A stretch of 64,000 bases of DNA from Dietzia timorensis (GTDB lineage: Bacteria; Actinomycetota; Actinomycetes; Mycobacteriales; Mycobacteriaceae), in the NCBI RefSeq assembly GCF_001659785.1, contig NZ_CP015961.1:1612001-1676000 (forward strand). Direction: 5' to 3'. A model generated the notes under the pieces. The model did not search any database. It was not told where the DNA came from and worked only from the letters and a program-made list of their open reading frames with translations. Position numbers and translations under genes: made by a program. Each line of letters begins with the position of its first letter. The first letter of the stretch is position 1. Below are positions 32,758 to 43,357 of the stretch, one piece after another.

Positions 32758-32765
32758 CGGGTTTG
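32758..32765 (+). repeat. Target-site duplication, right copy
   Basis: CGGGTTTG, identical to 31395-31402. Confidence 0.85.
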
Positions 32766-32780
32766 CACTGGTTACGACAA

Positions 32781-32812
32781 GAAAAACGGCCCCGGAGAAT
32801 CCGGAGCCGTTC
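32781..32812 (-). terminator. Terminator of tRNA-Pro
   Basis: On the minus strand AACGGCTCCGGA pairs with TCCGGGGCCGTT around a 3-5 base loop, followed by TTTTT. About 20 bases after the tRNA 3' end. Confidence 0.88.
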
Positions 32813-32832
32813 GATTCATGATGATTTCGTTG

Positions 32833-34516
<1,684 letters not shown>

Positions 34517-34533
34517 GAATTGGTTCTGATCCC

Positions 34534-34944
34534 TTGATCGATCCGGACTCCGGCTATTACGAGGCACCTAGCTCGGCCAAGGTGGTCATCCTTGCCCGGG
34601 GACAGGTATTGCTTTGCCACAACCCGCGTGGAGAGTGGGAACTGCCCGGCGGAAGACCCTCTCCGCAGGACCGCACTTTGGTAGACGTGGTCCTGCGCGA
34701 GGTGAGAGAGGAAACCGGCGTTTCATTGACCGAACCTCCGACCATCGTTGATGCCGAACTTTTCTGGCCGATACCGGACAAGCAGATCACCTTGGTGTGC
34801 TTCGGATGCCGCATCGATAACGCAGCGGAGACGACGCCAAGCCACGAGCACGACGACGTCCGTTTCTTCTCGCTGGATTCGCTGCCACGAGCACTGCCGG
34901 ACACGTATCGACGATTTATCGATGCCGCCCGGCGGCTCGTATGA
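34534..34944 (+). CDS. Small Nudix hydrolase
   Basis: 136 aa, a single Nudix domain. The box reads GGRPSPQD then REVREETGV: the REUxEExGU part is perfect, but the first Glu of the consensus is Asp. Likely a nucleotide-cleaning or ADP-ribose type phosphohydrolase; the substrate is unknown. The start is TTG 34534, 17 bases after gdhA, with AGGAA well upstream, so it is probably cotranscribed with gdhA. It ends just before a terminator. Confidence 0.8.
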   Translation: MIDPDSGYYEAPSSAKVVILARGQVLLCHNPRGEWELPGGRPSPQDRTLVDVVLREVREETGVSLTEPPTIVDAELFWPIPDKQITLVCFGCRIDNAAETTPSHEHDDVRFFSLDSLPRALPDTYRRFIDAARRLV

Positions 34945-34959
34945 CATAAGAGCAACGCA

Positions 34960-34998
34960 CGACGAAAAGGGCCCCGACATGGGGTCCTTTCGTCATTT
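34960..34998 (+). terminator. Terminator after gdhA-Nudix
   Basis: GACGAAAAGGGCCCC and GGGGTCCTTTCGTC pair around GACAT (one bulge), followed by ATTTAT. 16 bases after the Nudix stop. Confidence 0.8.
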
Positions 34999-35004
34999 AT
35001 CTGA

Positions 35005-35062
35005 CTCAAACATCAACCCACCGATGGGCACATTGAAATGTTTGAGGACTCTAAGTTAGAGT
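35005..35062 (+). promoter_or_regulatory. Promoter and two palindromic operators of the metal importer
   Basis: Two inverted repeats: CTCAAACAT (35005-35013) with ATGTTTGAG (35038-35046), and the compact ACTCTAA-G-TTAGAGT (35048-35062), a perfect 15-base palindrome. TTGAAA (35033-35038) and TAGAGT (35057-35062) fit -35 and -10 with an 18-base spacer, so the second palindrome covers the -10. Transcription would begin at about the ATG (35070), giving a leaderless message. A metal-sensing repressor of the DtxR/MntR or Zur type is the likely ligand. Confidence 0.65.
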
Positions 35063-35069
35063 TTCGGGC

Positions 35070-36095
35070 ATGGTCACAAGTAGGAGTGGAGAGCGGAGAC
35101 CGCCTGGTCCGGCGCAGATCACTCTTGCGGGCCTTCTTGTGTTGTCCGTTCTCGTCAGCGTGTTCGGCTTCGCCCGGGCGGACGAATCCGGCTCCGCAGG
35201 AGGGCCCGAGGTTTTTGCGACCACGGGATTCATCGCCGATGCGGTTCGCAACATAGCCCCGGACGCGGACGTAACGACACTCGTCGGGCCTGGTGGCGAT
35301 CCGCACCACTACCAGCCGTCGACCAAGCAAATCCAGGAGATGCTCGGTTCGGATGTTGTGCTGTGGAACGGCCTCTACCTCGAGGCCCAGATGATTGACC
35401 AGCTCCAGGGCCTGGGCGATAAGCAGATGGCCGTGGCCGATGCGATCGGGCGGGACGAACTCATCGCCAACACGGTAGATCCCGCGTCCGGGGCGGGCGG
35501 GGTCGACCGGGACAACGCCACTGCCACCTACGATCCGCACATCTGGAACAGTCCGTCTCTGTGGCGACAGGCCATTGAGCCGATCGCCGATAGATTGGCC
35601 GAGCTGCGCCCGGAGAAGGCGGAAGAGTACGAGTCCAACGCTCGCGAATACATTCGGCAGATCGATGATGTCGAGCGACAGGCACAGGACGATGTTTCCG
35701 GGATTCCCGTGGAGGACCGGGTGGTCGTCACCGGCCATGACGCGTTCGGATATCTGGGACGCGACCTCGATATCGATGTCCACGCCACGGATTTTATCGC
35801 CGCAGATGCGCAGGTGAGCGCGAATCAACTCAGCGGTCTCGCCGACATGATCGTGGACGAACGCATTCGCACGATCTTCCTCGACAACCAGTCCAATCCG
35901 CAGGCGATCTCCAGCCTCCGCGAAGCAGTGCTGGCGCGAGGCCGAACCGTGTCGATCTCACCCGAGGCACTGTATGCCGATTCGCTCGGGACAGAGGCCG
36001 AGATGAGTACCTATACCGGCGCGTACAGGCACAACGTCGAAGCCATGGCCGAGGCGATGAGACACACACACGAAGAGAAGACGGCAGGGGAGTAG
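35070..36095 (+). CDS. Metal ABC transporter, substrate-binding protein (TroA/MntA/ZnuA cluster A-I)
   Basis: 341 aa. N-terminal hydrophobic segment ITLAGLLVLSVLVSVFGF (17-34), a signal sequence or anchor without lipobox Cys. Metal ligands expected of the family: His in GDPHHYQPS (79-80), His in DPHIWNSP (157), acid or His in VTGHDAFGYL (about 220) and Asp in FLDNQSNP (about 293). There is no long His-rich loop, which argues for Mn or Fe over Zn. It binds the ion outside the membrane and passes it to the two permeases encoded downstream. No Shine-Dalgarno; probably leaderless. Confidence 0.88.
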   Translation: MVTSRSGERRPPGPAQITLAGLLVLSVLVSVFGFARADESGSAGGPEVFATTGFIADAVRNIAPDADVTTLVGPGGDPHHYQPSTKQIQEMLGSDVVLWNGLYLEAQMIDQLQGLGDKQMAVADAIGRDELIANTVDPASGAGGVDRDNATATYDPHIWNSPSLWRQAIEPIADRLAELRPEKAEEYESNAREYIRQIDDVERQAQDDVSGIPVEDRVVVTGHDAFGYLGRDLDIDVHATDFIAADAQVSANQLSGLADMIVDERIRTIFLDNQSNPQAISSLREAVLARGRTVSISPEALYADSLGTEAEMSTYTGAYRHNVEAMAEAMRHTHEEKTAGE

Positions 36096-36848
36096 ATGTC
36101 CGCAAAGCAAGCGTTGGCATGCCGGGTGGAGAACCTGTCGGTGGCCTACAAGGACACCGCCGTGCTCCAGCGGGCAACCTTCGACGTCCCCGCCGGGGTC
36201 GTCATGGGCGTCGTCGGTCCCAATGGCGCCGGAAAGTCGACCCTCCTCAAGGCGATGCTAGGACTCCAGCCTCCGCTGACCGGTCGCACCGAGTTCTTTG
36301 GCCACAAACTCGCGCGCGTGCGTTCGCGCGTCGGATACATGCCCCAATCTTCCGGAGTCGATTGGGATTTCCCGGCGAGCGTTTTCGACGTGGTGCAGAT
36401 GGGAACGTACGCCCAGCTGGGCTGGCTGCGTCGCCCCGGCGCTCAACAAAAGAAGAGCACGATGGACGCGTTGGCAATGGTGGGAATGTCCGACTTCGCG
36501 GGACGCCAATTCGGGCAGCTCTCCGGCGGCCAGCGCCAGCGCGTATTCCTCGCCCGGGCACTGGTGTCCTCCCCGGATCTTTACATTCTCGACGAGCCCT
36601 TCCAGGGGATCGACGCCAAGAGCCAGGCAGCCATCGCTCGTGTTTTCGCAGACCTGCGCTCTCAGGGCGAAACCATCGTGTTCGTCCACCACGATCTAGG
36701 TTCGGTGCGCGAATACTGCGATCAGGTCACCCTTCTCAATCGCAAGGTAGTCGCGAGCGGACCGGTGGAGAGCACCTATACCACCGACGCAATCGGAGAG
36801 ACCTTCGAGATGAGCCTCGATGAACGCGCGCTCTTCGGGGCCGCCTGA
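36096..36848 (+). CDS. Metal ABC transporter, ATP-binding protein
   Basis: 250 aa. Walker A GPNGAGKSTLLK (residues about 38-49), signature LSGGQRQRVFLARAL, Walker B LYILDEPFQGID, H-loop VHHD. GID after Walker B is typical of Mn/Zn importers. It follows the binding protein with no gap (stop TAG then ATG) and its stop overlaps the next start by one base. Confidence 0.94.
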   Translation: MSAKQALACRVENLSVAYKDTAVLQRATFDVPAGVVMGVVGPNGAGKSTLLKAMLGLQPPLTGRTEFFGHKLARVRSRVGYMPQSSGVDWDFPASVFDVVQMGTYAQLGWLRRPGAQQKKSTMDALAMVGMSDFAGRQFGQLSGGQRQRVFLARALVSSPDLYILDEPFQGIDAKSQAAIARVFADLRSQGETIVFVHHDLGSVREYCDQVTLLNRKVVASGPVESTYTTDAIGETFEMSLDERALFGAA

Positions 36849-37810
36849 TGGACACGTCCGCCCTTGCGCTGGCGCCCACCGAGTTCCTCGCCGATCACAC
36901 CTACCGCACCGTTCTCCTGGGGACGGTATTCATCGGTATGACGGCCGGTGCGCTGGGCTGTTTCGCCTACCTGCGCAAGCAGGCGCTCATCTCCGACGTC
37001 GTGTCCCATTCGGCCCTGCCGGGAGTGCTCGCGGCATTCCTCATCGCCTCAGCCGTATTCGGCTCCGACGGCCGGTCGATGCTGGGACTGCTCATCGGAG
37101 CGATCGTTACGGGTGTAGCGGCCTCGTTGCTGTCGAATGCGGTTGCCGCCAAGGCTCCGATAGGCCACGACACCGCGATGGCCGTCGTCCTGGTCACATT
37201 CTTCGGCTTCGGCATGCTCCTGATGAGGGTGATCTCCGACGGAGACTATGCGGGAAAGGGCGGGGTGCAGGACTACCTGTTCGGCAACGCCTCCGTGCTC
37301 ACATCGGGGGACGTGTGGATGAGCGCGGCCACGGGCGCGGTGGCGCTCGCCGTCATGACCGGGCTTTGGAAGCAATTCGCCCTCCGCACGTTCGACCCGG
37401 TCGCCGCCGAGGTCGCAGGGATCCCGCCGCGGCTCATCGACGCCGCGATGTTCGGTGCGGTCGCGATCGCGACGGTCAACGGCGTCAAGGCTGTCGGCCT
37501 CGTGCTGATGGTGGCGTTCGTCGTCACCCCTCCGGCGATCGCGCGCCAATGGACGCACCGGCTCGGCCCGATGGTCGCGCTCGCCGGAGCGGTCGGGGCG
37601 GGCGCGAGCGCTTTGGGGGCATACCTGTCCATCGCCCTCGGCGGTCTGCCGACAGGCCCGGTGGTGGTGATCGTGCTCTTCGTCGCGTTCGTGTTCTCCG
37701 TGGCGTTTGCGCCGGGACGCAGCATCTTCGCCCTCGCCACCCGCCGGGCGCGGCTGCGCCGGCAGCTTCGCGCCGAAGTGCTCGCGGGAGCAGAGGGAGG
37801 CGAGAAATGA
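36848..37810 (+). CDS. Metal ABC transporter, permease 1
   Basis: 320 aa, ABC-3 family, with eight or nine hydrophobic helices. Family landmarks: GCFAYLRKQALISDVVSHSALPG and AEVAGIPPRLIDAAMFG, then KAVGLVLMVAFVVTPPAIAR. The basic C-terminal tail is cytoplasmic. ATG overlaps the ATPase stop (TGATG), and the end overlaps the second permease by 4 bases (ATGA). Confidence 0.93.
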   Translation: MDTSALALAPTEFLADHTYRTVLLGTVFIGMTAGALGCFAYLRKQALISDVVSHSALPGVLAAFLIASAVFGSDGRSMLGLLIGAIVTGVAASLLSNAVAAKAPIGHDTAMAVVLVTFFGFGMLLMRVISDGDYAGKGGVQDYLFGNASVLTSGDVWMSAATGAVALAVMTGLWKQFALRTFDPVAAEVAGIPPRLIDAAMFGAVAIATVNGVKAVGLVLMVAFVVTPPAIARQWTHRLGPMVALAGAVGAGASALGAYLSIALGGLPTGPVVVIVLFVAFVFSVAFAPGRSIFALATRRARLRRQLRAEVLAGAEGGEK

Positions 37811-38715
37811 GCTTCGCCATCGGGGTGCTCCTGCTCGCCGTCGTCACTGCAATGGCGTGCGCTTTGCCCGGGGTGTTCGTGGTCGTGCGAGGCCAGGCGA
37901 TGCTCGTCGACGCGATCTCGCACGCGATCTTGCCGGGCATAGTCGTCGGTTTCGCCCTCACAGGGGACATGCAGTCCCCGGCGCTTGTGGTCGGTGCCGC
38001 GCTGGCCGGCCTCCTCGTTGTGCTCGGCACCGAGGCGATCGCACGCACGGGACTCATCACCGGGGACGCCCCGCAGGGCCTTGTCTTCCCGGCGCTATTT
38101 TCCGCAGGCGTGCTCATGGTCTCGGCCTCGTTCGGTGATATTCATCTCGACACCCACGCCGTGCTCGTCGGAGACCTCAACCTCGTCGCCTTCGAACAAC
38201 TCGAGGTCGCGGGCCTGGAGATCGGGCCCAAGTACCTGTATGTGATGCTCGCCCTTCTCGCGCTCAACTCCGTTGTCATAGGCGTGATGTACAGGCGGCT
38301 GGTCGCGGCCACGTTCGACCCGGAGTTCGCTCGCGTGGCGGGTCTCGCGCCCCAGCGTGTCGGGCTGGCGCTGATGTTCTGTGTCGCCGTGACGGTGACC
38401 GGCGCATTCAACGCCGCAGGCGCGATCCTCGTGGTCGCGCTCGTCGTTGTGCCCGCCGCGACAGCGCGACTCGTGGCCGACCGGCTCCCGGCGATGATCG
38501 CGATCGCCCTCGCCGTGGCCGGCGTCGGTGCCGTCGCCGGGTTCGGCATTGCCTATGTCGTCGACGCGCCCACGAGCGCCGGCATGGCCGTGTTCTATGG
38601 GCTGCTCTTCGCAGCGACCCTCGCCGCGCGTGGCGGACCGAGAAGGAGGCGCACCTCGAACGTGCGGCGCGGCGAACGACACCAGTCAGCACGTAACCTG
38701 GTGAGCGGCAGCTAG
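37807..38715 (+). CDS. Metal ABC transporter, permease 2
   Basis: 302 aa, second ABC-3 permease: VVVRGQAMLVDAISHAILPG, then VAGLAPQRVGLALMFCVAV and FNAAGAILVVALVVVPAATA. Two different permeases with one ATPase is the TroABCD/SitABCD/MntABCD arrangement. ATG 37807 is used although the frame stays open far upstream inside permease 1. The basic C-terminal tail (RRRRTSNVRRGERHQS) is unusual for the family. Confidence 0.93.
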   Translation: MSFAIGVLLLAVVTAMACALPGVFVVVRGQAMLVDAISHAILPGIVVGFALTGDMQSPALVVGAALAGLLVVLGTEAIARTGLITGDAPQGLVFPALFSAGVLMVSASFGDIHLDTHAVLVGDLNLVAFEQLEVAGLEIGPKYLYVMLALLALNSVVIGVMYRRLVAATFDPEFARVAGLAPQRVGLALMFCVAVTVTGAFNAAGAILVVALVVVPAATARLVADRLPAMIAIALAVAGVGAVAGFGIAYVVDAPTSAGMAVFYGLLFAATLAARGGPRRRRTSNVRRGERHQSARNLVSGS

Positions 38716-38754
38716 TACGTAGCGAGCCGCCGGACGGAAGAGGGTGAGCGAGCG

Positions 38755-40158
38755 GTGGCGAAAGAGCCAGAGGGCACGGCCGAGAACGGAAATACGCGCT
38801 CGTCGCGCGACCGGGTCGTCGCGGACGTAGAGGCCTTGTGCGCCGGGCGCGAGCTGGATGGCGTGCGCGAGCTCTCCGACCCCGCCGCGGTACTCATCGC
38901 CAGCGGTCAGGTCTCGCCGCCCGTGGGCCGCATTGCCGTGCAGCGCATTCGCAACGGTCTCGGCTTCCCCGGGAACGGCGGCTACCACCAGCTTCGCACG
39001 CTCGCCGTGCAGACACAGGCGGCCATAGACGCCGCTGAGCGGCCCCAGCCCGCGATGGTGCGGTGGACTTCGCGCGCCGTGGCCTCCGAATACCGTCGCC
39101 GGTTACAGTCGCAGCGCAATACGTTCGTCGCCGGGGGTGGATATTTCGCCAGCCGCGGCCGCGATATCCGCACTGCCCGCCGCCAGGGCATCTACCTGGA
39201 CCCGGACCAGCGCGGCGAGCTCTTCGACGCGCTCACGCTGACGCCCACCGTCCGCGCCACGCCGCCGTTGCCCAACACGATCCAGGGCGCGCGCAATTGG
39301 CTCCGCGATGTCGGGCTCGACCAGATCGACAACATCTTGACCGGTCCACGCCGCCCCGATGGTTCGGTGCCCGACGCGGGCGCGGGTGCGCGCCGCCCGG
39401 GGACGGGATCCGGGTATGACGTCGGAGGTACGAATCCTCCGGGTCGGTACGGTTCCGCAACCGGTGCAGGCCAATCGCGCCGCGAGGCTCGGCAGGGCGG
39501 ACATGGGGGAGAGACCGTCGGGGACAAGGTGCGCACGGTGGCGCTGCCGGAGATGTTCACCGCCATTCTGCTCGAGGCCGGAATGCTCTATGACCGCCTG
39601 CTACTGGCGTACCACCATGGAGGGTTGTCGACGGACGAATTGCGGTTGCAGTTCAATTCCGAACAGGAGCTCTCCGAGATCGCAGGCGATGTGATCCAGC
39701 TGCGCCGGGCAGCGAACGCCCTCCCACCCGCCGCACGCAGCGACGGCAACGGCTTTTCCTCCGAGACGGGGCTTGGCCCGTCGTTCGACGAGGTGTGGGA
39801 GGAGATCGTCGATCGCGTCGCAGCGTTCCGCGAACTCGTCGAGCTCGCCGAGAAGCTGGCGTCGGAAGAACTCGAACAGCGCCGAGCCGCGGTCCCGCGT
39901 TCGACCCAGATCCCCGGCTTCCCGGCTAATCCGCCTCGTGGAGGGGAATCGGTGGCTCCCGGCGGGCTCGGACCGGGAATGGCCACGCGACACCGCATCG
40001 ACTCGGCGGCGGACTCGCTGCTGGGATCGGCCGGTCAGCGCCAGGTCTCCATCGACACGATGCGCCGACTGCGGGAGGCGATGCGTCGTCCTGGCGGTCC
40101 AGGCGGGTCCGATCCGAACGCCGATCACGGCGAACAAGGTTCCGGCGCCGCCCGGTAG
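38755..40158 (+). CDS. Conserved-looking hypothetical protein upstream of secA2
   Basis: 467 aa, not recognised. No signal peptide or membrane segment. Residues 1-20 are polar; 20-190 contain helices (RVVADVEALCAGRELDGV, AVQTQAAIDAAERPQ, ASEYRRRLQSQRNTF). Residues about 195-265 form a Gly/Pro/Arg-rich linker; residues 265-375 are helical again (AILLEAGMLYDRLLLAYHHG, FDEVWEEIVDRVAAFRELVE); the tail is Gly/Pro-rich. Two helical domains joined by a disordered linker suggest a structural or adaptor protein. The GTG start follows GGGTGAGCGAGC. Lies 39 bases after the metal permease and 71 before secA2. Codon use is like its neighbours. Confidence 0.7.
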   Translation: MAKEPEGTAENGNTRSSRDRVVADVEALCAGRELDGVRELSDPAAVLIASGQVSPPVGRIAVQRIRNGLGFPGNGGYHQLRTLAVQTQAAIDAAERPQPAMVRWTSRAVASEYRRRLQSQRNTFVAGGGYFASRGRDIRTARRQGIYLDPDQRGELFDALTLTPTVRATPPLPNTIQGARNWLRDVGLDQIDNILTGPRRPDGSVPDAGAGARRPGTGSGYDVGGTNPPGRYGSATGAGQSRREARQGGHGGETVGDKVRTVALPEMFTAILLEAGMLYDRLLLAYHHGGLSTDELRLQFNSEQELSEIAGDVIQLRRAANALPPAARSDGNGFSSETGLGPSFDEVWEEIVDRVAAFRELVELAEKLASEELEQRRAAVPRSTQIPGFPANPPRGGESVAPGGLGPGMATRHRIDSAADSLLGSAGQRQVSIDTMRRLREAMRRPGGPGGSDPNADHGEQGSGAAR

Positions 40159-40229
40159 CGCCGCGAACCGGCCGCGGGTGCATAGACTGGCCGGGAAGTA
40201 CATGCGAACAACAGCGGGAGTTATTTAAC

Positions 40230-42527
40230 GTGGGATTGACTAGCGGCTTCTGGAAGCTTCTCGGCGCCTCGCAGGAGCGAGACACGAAGAAGGCCAAGGG
40301 GGCCATCGACGCCTCCGCGGAATTCGACTCTTGGGCTGCTGGGCTGGACACGAGCGAGTTCGCCGACGCCGCGCACGCGCTCGACCTCCACGGCGATCCC
40401 GCTCCGGATGCCGCCAAGTTCCTGGCCCTGGCCAGGGAGGCTGCGGAGCGCTCTGTCGGCTTGCGCCCATTCGACGTCCAGCTGCAAGGCGCGCTGCGCA
40501 TGTTCGCGGGCGATGTCGTGGAGATGGCCACTGGCGAAGGCAAGACTCTTTCCGGCGCCATCGCCGCTGCCGGCTACGCGCTTCAGGGGCACCACGTGCA
40601 CCTGATGTCGGTCAACGACTACCTTGCGCGCCGCGACGCCGAGTGGATGGGCCCGCTGCTCGAGGCTCTCGGGCTGTCCGTCGGATATGTCACCGAGACC
40701 TCGACACGCGAGGAGCGCAAGACCGCGTACGCGTGCGACATCACATACGGTTCCGTATCCGAGATCGGCTTCGACATCCTGCGCGAGCAGATGGTCACCC
40801 ATCCTGACAATCTGCTGCGCCCGGTCACCGACATCGTCATCGTCGACGAGGCCGACTCGGTGCTCGTCGACGAGGCCCTCGTTCCGCTCGTGCTCGCCGG
40901 TTCGACCTCCGCCGAGGCTCCCACCACTGAGGTTTTCGCGGCTGTGCGGCGGCTGCGTGCGGGCCGCCACTACGAGACCGACTCCGAACGGCGCAACATT
41001 TTCCTCACCGAGGACGGAGCCCGGGCGATCGAGAACGAGCTCCACATCGACGACATCTACTCGACCGAACACGTCGGTTCTACGCTGGTTCAGGTCAACG
41101 TCGCGCTGCACGCGAACTTCCTGTTGCGCAAGGACGTCGACTACATCGTGCGCGATGGAAGGGTGCAGCTCATCAACGCCTCTCGCGGGCGCGTCGCCGA
41201 GCTGCAGCGCTGGCCGGACGGCCTCCAGGCGGCGGTCGAGGTGAAGGAAGGCGTCGCGATCTCCGAAGCGGGCAAGATCCTCGACTCGATGACTGTCCAA
41301 GCTCTCATCGGTCGCTATTCACGGGTGTCGGGGATGACGGGCACCGCTCTCGCCGCAGGGAACCAACTCAAGGAGTTCTACTCGCTCGGCGTGTCGGTCA
41401 TCGAGCAGAACCGACCGAACATCCGTATCGACGAGCCGGACGAGGTCTTCATCGACGTGGAGCACAAGAACGCCGCCGTCGTACAAAAAATCCGCGAAAT
41501 CCACGAGACCGGCCAGCCGATCCTCATCGGCACGCAGGACGTCGCCGAATCCGAACAACTCGCTGCGTCCCTGGCCGAGCACGGTCTCGAAGCCACGGTG
41601 CTCAACGCCAAGAATGACGCCGAAGAAGCCGAGATCATCGCCGAGGCCGGCAACGTCGGGCACGTGACCGTGTCGACGCAGATGGCCGGTCGCGGCACGG
41701 ACATCAAGCTCGGCGGCTCGGACGAATCCCGCCATGACGAGGTCGCCGAACTCGGCGGCCTATTCGTCATCGGTACGGGGCGCCACAAGACCGAGCGGCT
41801 CGATAACCAGCTGCGCGGGCGCGCCGGACGCCAGGGCGATCCGGGCAAGAGCCTGTTCTTTGCATCAATGGATGACGACGTCGTCACCTCGGCCATCGAA
41901 CCGCACAAGATTCCCACGGCGCACGACAAGCTCACCGGCGAGATGCGCGGCGACAAGGCACGGCACCTCGTTGACCATGCGCAGCGAGTCACCGACGGAC
42001 AGATGCTGGAAATCCACGCGAACACGTGGCGCTATTCCCGCCTGCTCGCCGAGCAGCGCAACATCATCGCCGACCGCCGTCAGGAACTCCTACTCACCGA
42101 GCGCCCTTATGAGGAGATGTCCGAGCACGAGAACGAGCGCGTGGCGGAACTCGAGGCGAAGGTCGGCCACGAGGCCACGGTGCAGGGCTGCCGAGAGGTC
42201 ATGCTGTGGCACCTCGACCAAGAGTGGGCGCAGCACCTCGAGGAGATGAACGACGTACGCGAGTCGATCCACCTTCGCGCGCTTGGCCGCCAGAATCCTC
42301 TCGACGAATTCCACCGCATCGCGATTGCGGGCTTCAAGCACATCGCCAACCGCGCAGTCGACGAAGCCAGGATCACCCTCGCCGGCGTCGAGTTCACTCC
42401 AGAAGGAGCCGACCTCGAGGCCGAGGGCAAGGCCCGGCCGACGTCAACGTGGACGTACATGGTTCATGACAATCCGATGGCCGCCGGCGGCAATGTTTTC
42501 TCCGGCATCATGGGAACCTTCCGCTAA
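40230..42527 (+). CDS. secA2: Accessory Sec translocase ATPase SecA2
   Basis: 765 aa, shorter than housekeeping SecA (about 850-950) because the C-terminal linker and Zn domain are absent. Walker A is MATGEGKTLSGAIAAAGYAL, DEAD-type Walker B is IVDEADSVLVDEA, and motif VI lies in RLDNQLRGRAGRQGDPG. SecA2 exports a subset of proteins in mycobacteria and corynebacteria and works with SecA1 and SecYEG. GTG start at 40230. Next to the phosphatidyltransferase, as in M. tuberculosis Rv1821-Rv1822. Confidence 0.95.
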   Translation: MGLTSGFWKLLGASQERDTKKAKGAIDASAEFDSWAAGLDTSEFADAAHALDLHGDPAPDAAKFLALAREAAERSVGLRPFDVQLQGALRMFAGDVVEMATGEGKTLSGAIAAAGYALQGHHVHLMSVNDYLARRDAEWMGPLLEALGLSVGYVTETSTREERKTAYACDITYGSVSEIGFDILREQMVTHPDNLLRPVTDIVIVDEADSVLVDEALVPLVLAGSTSAEAPTTEVFAAVRRLRAGRHYETDSERRNIFLTEDGARAIENELHIDDIYSTEHVGSTLVQVNVALHANFLLRKDVDYIVRDGRVQLINASRGRVAELQRWPDGLQAAVEVKEGVAISEAGKILDSMTVQALIGRYSRVSGMTGTALAAGNQLKEFYSLGVSVIEQNRPNIRIDEPDEVFIDVEHKNAAVVQKIREIHETGQPILIGTQDVAESEQLAASLAEHGLEATVLNAKNDAEEAEIIAEAGNVGHVTVSTQMAGRGTDIKLGGSDESRHDEVAELGGLFVIGTGRHKTERLDNQLRGRAGRQGDPGKSLFFASMDDDVVTSAIEPHKIPTAHDKLTGEMRGDKARHLVDHAQRVTDGQMLEIHANTWRYSRLLAEQRNIIADRRQELLLTERPYEEMSEHENERVAELEAKVGHEATVQGCREVMLWHLDQEWAQHLEEMNDVRESIHLRALGRQNPLDEFHRIAIAGFKHIANRAVDEARITLAGVEFTPEGADLEAEGKARPTSTWTYMVHDNPMAAGGNVFSGIMGTFR

Positions 42528-42544
42528 GTAGGCCGAAAAGACCG

Positions 42545-43357
42545 ATGACGTCGACGCCACCACAGCCGCCGCGGGACTCGTCCGCGCCCCGGGGCCGAGA
42601 CCGGTTCGCCCAAGGCGAACGTCTGGAACTCAAGGATTGGCGCTCGGGATCGGGGCGTGTGCTCGGCGTCGACATCCCGGAACCACGGGGCGGCCACCTG
42701 TCGGCGGCGGTACCGCCGGGGGTGCCCGGCGCATCGGAGGAGCCACCCCACGGGCCTGGGCAGGTCAGCGACCGCATCTGGACGCCACCGAACATCATCT
42801 CGATGGGTCGCATCGCCCTGATCCCCGTGTTCGCGGTGAGCGTCGCCGTGTGGGACAGGCCGGGGCTGGCGCTGATCCTGCTCGCGGTACTCGGCGCGTC
42901 CGACTGGCTCGATGGCAAGATAGCGCGATTGTTCGATATGCGCTCGAAGCTCGGCGCGAAACTCGATCCGATCGCGGACCGGATTCTCATTACCGTCGTC
43001 CCGCTCGTGTTCGCCTTCGCGGGGCATGTTCCGTGGTGGGTGGTATTCGTATTGCTTGTGCGGGATGCGACGCTTGTGGTTTCCCTCGTGGTGTACCGAC
43101 GTAGAGGGATCGTGCCCGAGGTGATCTATCTCGGGAAAGCGGCGTCTTTCGCATTGATGTGGTCGTTTCCACTTCTGCTTGCCGCAGCGGCAAATGTGTG
43201 GTTTGACGATCCGTTCCGTCTGTTGGGGGAGGCGGCACTCTATTGGGGAGTGGGCCTGTATCTGTGGTCGGGATTGGTGTATCTGGGACGAGCGGTGCAG
43301 ATCGCGAGACTCACACCTGCCGTACCCCTTAAAATAGTTGATGAGCAGCTGAAATAA
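42545..43357 (+). CDS. CDP-alcohol phosphatidyltransferase (PgsA2-like)
   Basis: 270 aa. The signature D(x2)DG(x2)AR(x8)G(x3)D(x3)D is complete from DWLDGKIARLF to GAKLDPIADR (residues about 120-147). The first 75 residues are a Pro/Gly/Arg-rich cytoplasmic lead, followed by about six membrane helices. Transfers a phosphatidyl group from CDP-diacylglycerol to an alcohol acceptor; phosphatidylglycerophosphate or cardiolipin synthesis is possible, and the acceptor is not readable. 17 bases after secA2. Confidence 0.9.
   Translation: MTSTPPQPPRDSSAPRGRDRFAQGERLELKDWRSGSGRVLGVDIPEPRGGHLSAAVPPGVPGASEEPPHGPGQVSDRIWTPPNIISMGRIALIPVFAVSVAVWDRPGLALILLAVLGASDWLDGKIARLFDMRSKLGAKLDPIADRILITVVPLVFAFAGHVPWWVVFVLLVRDATLVVSLVVYRRRGIVPEVIYLGKAASFALMWSFPLLLAAAANVWFDDPFRLLGEAALYWGVGLYLWSGLVYLGRAVQIARLTPAVPLKIVDEQLK

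Noticed and set aside
36820-37806. N-terminal extension of the second metal permease
   Set aside because: Out-of-frame translation of permease 1; the natural ATG at 37807 overlaps the previous stop as ATGA.
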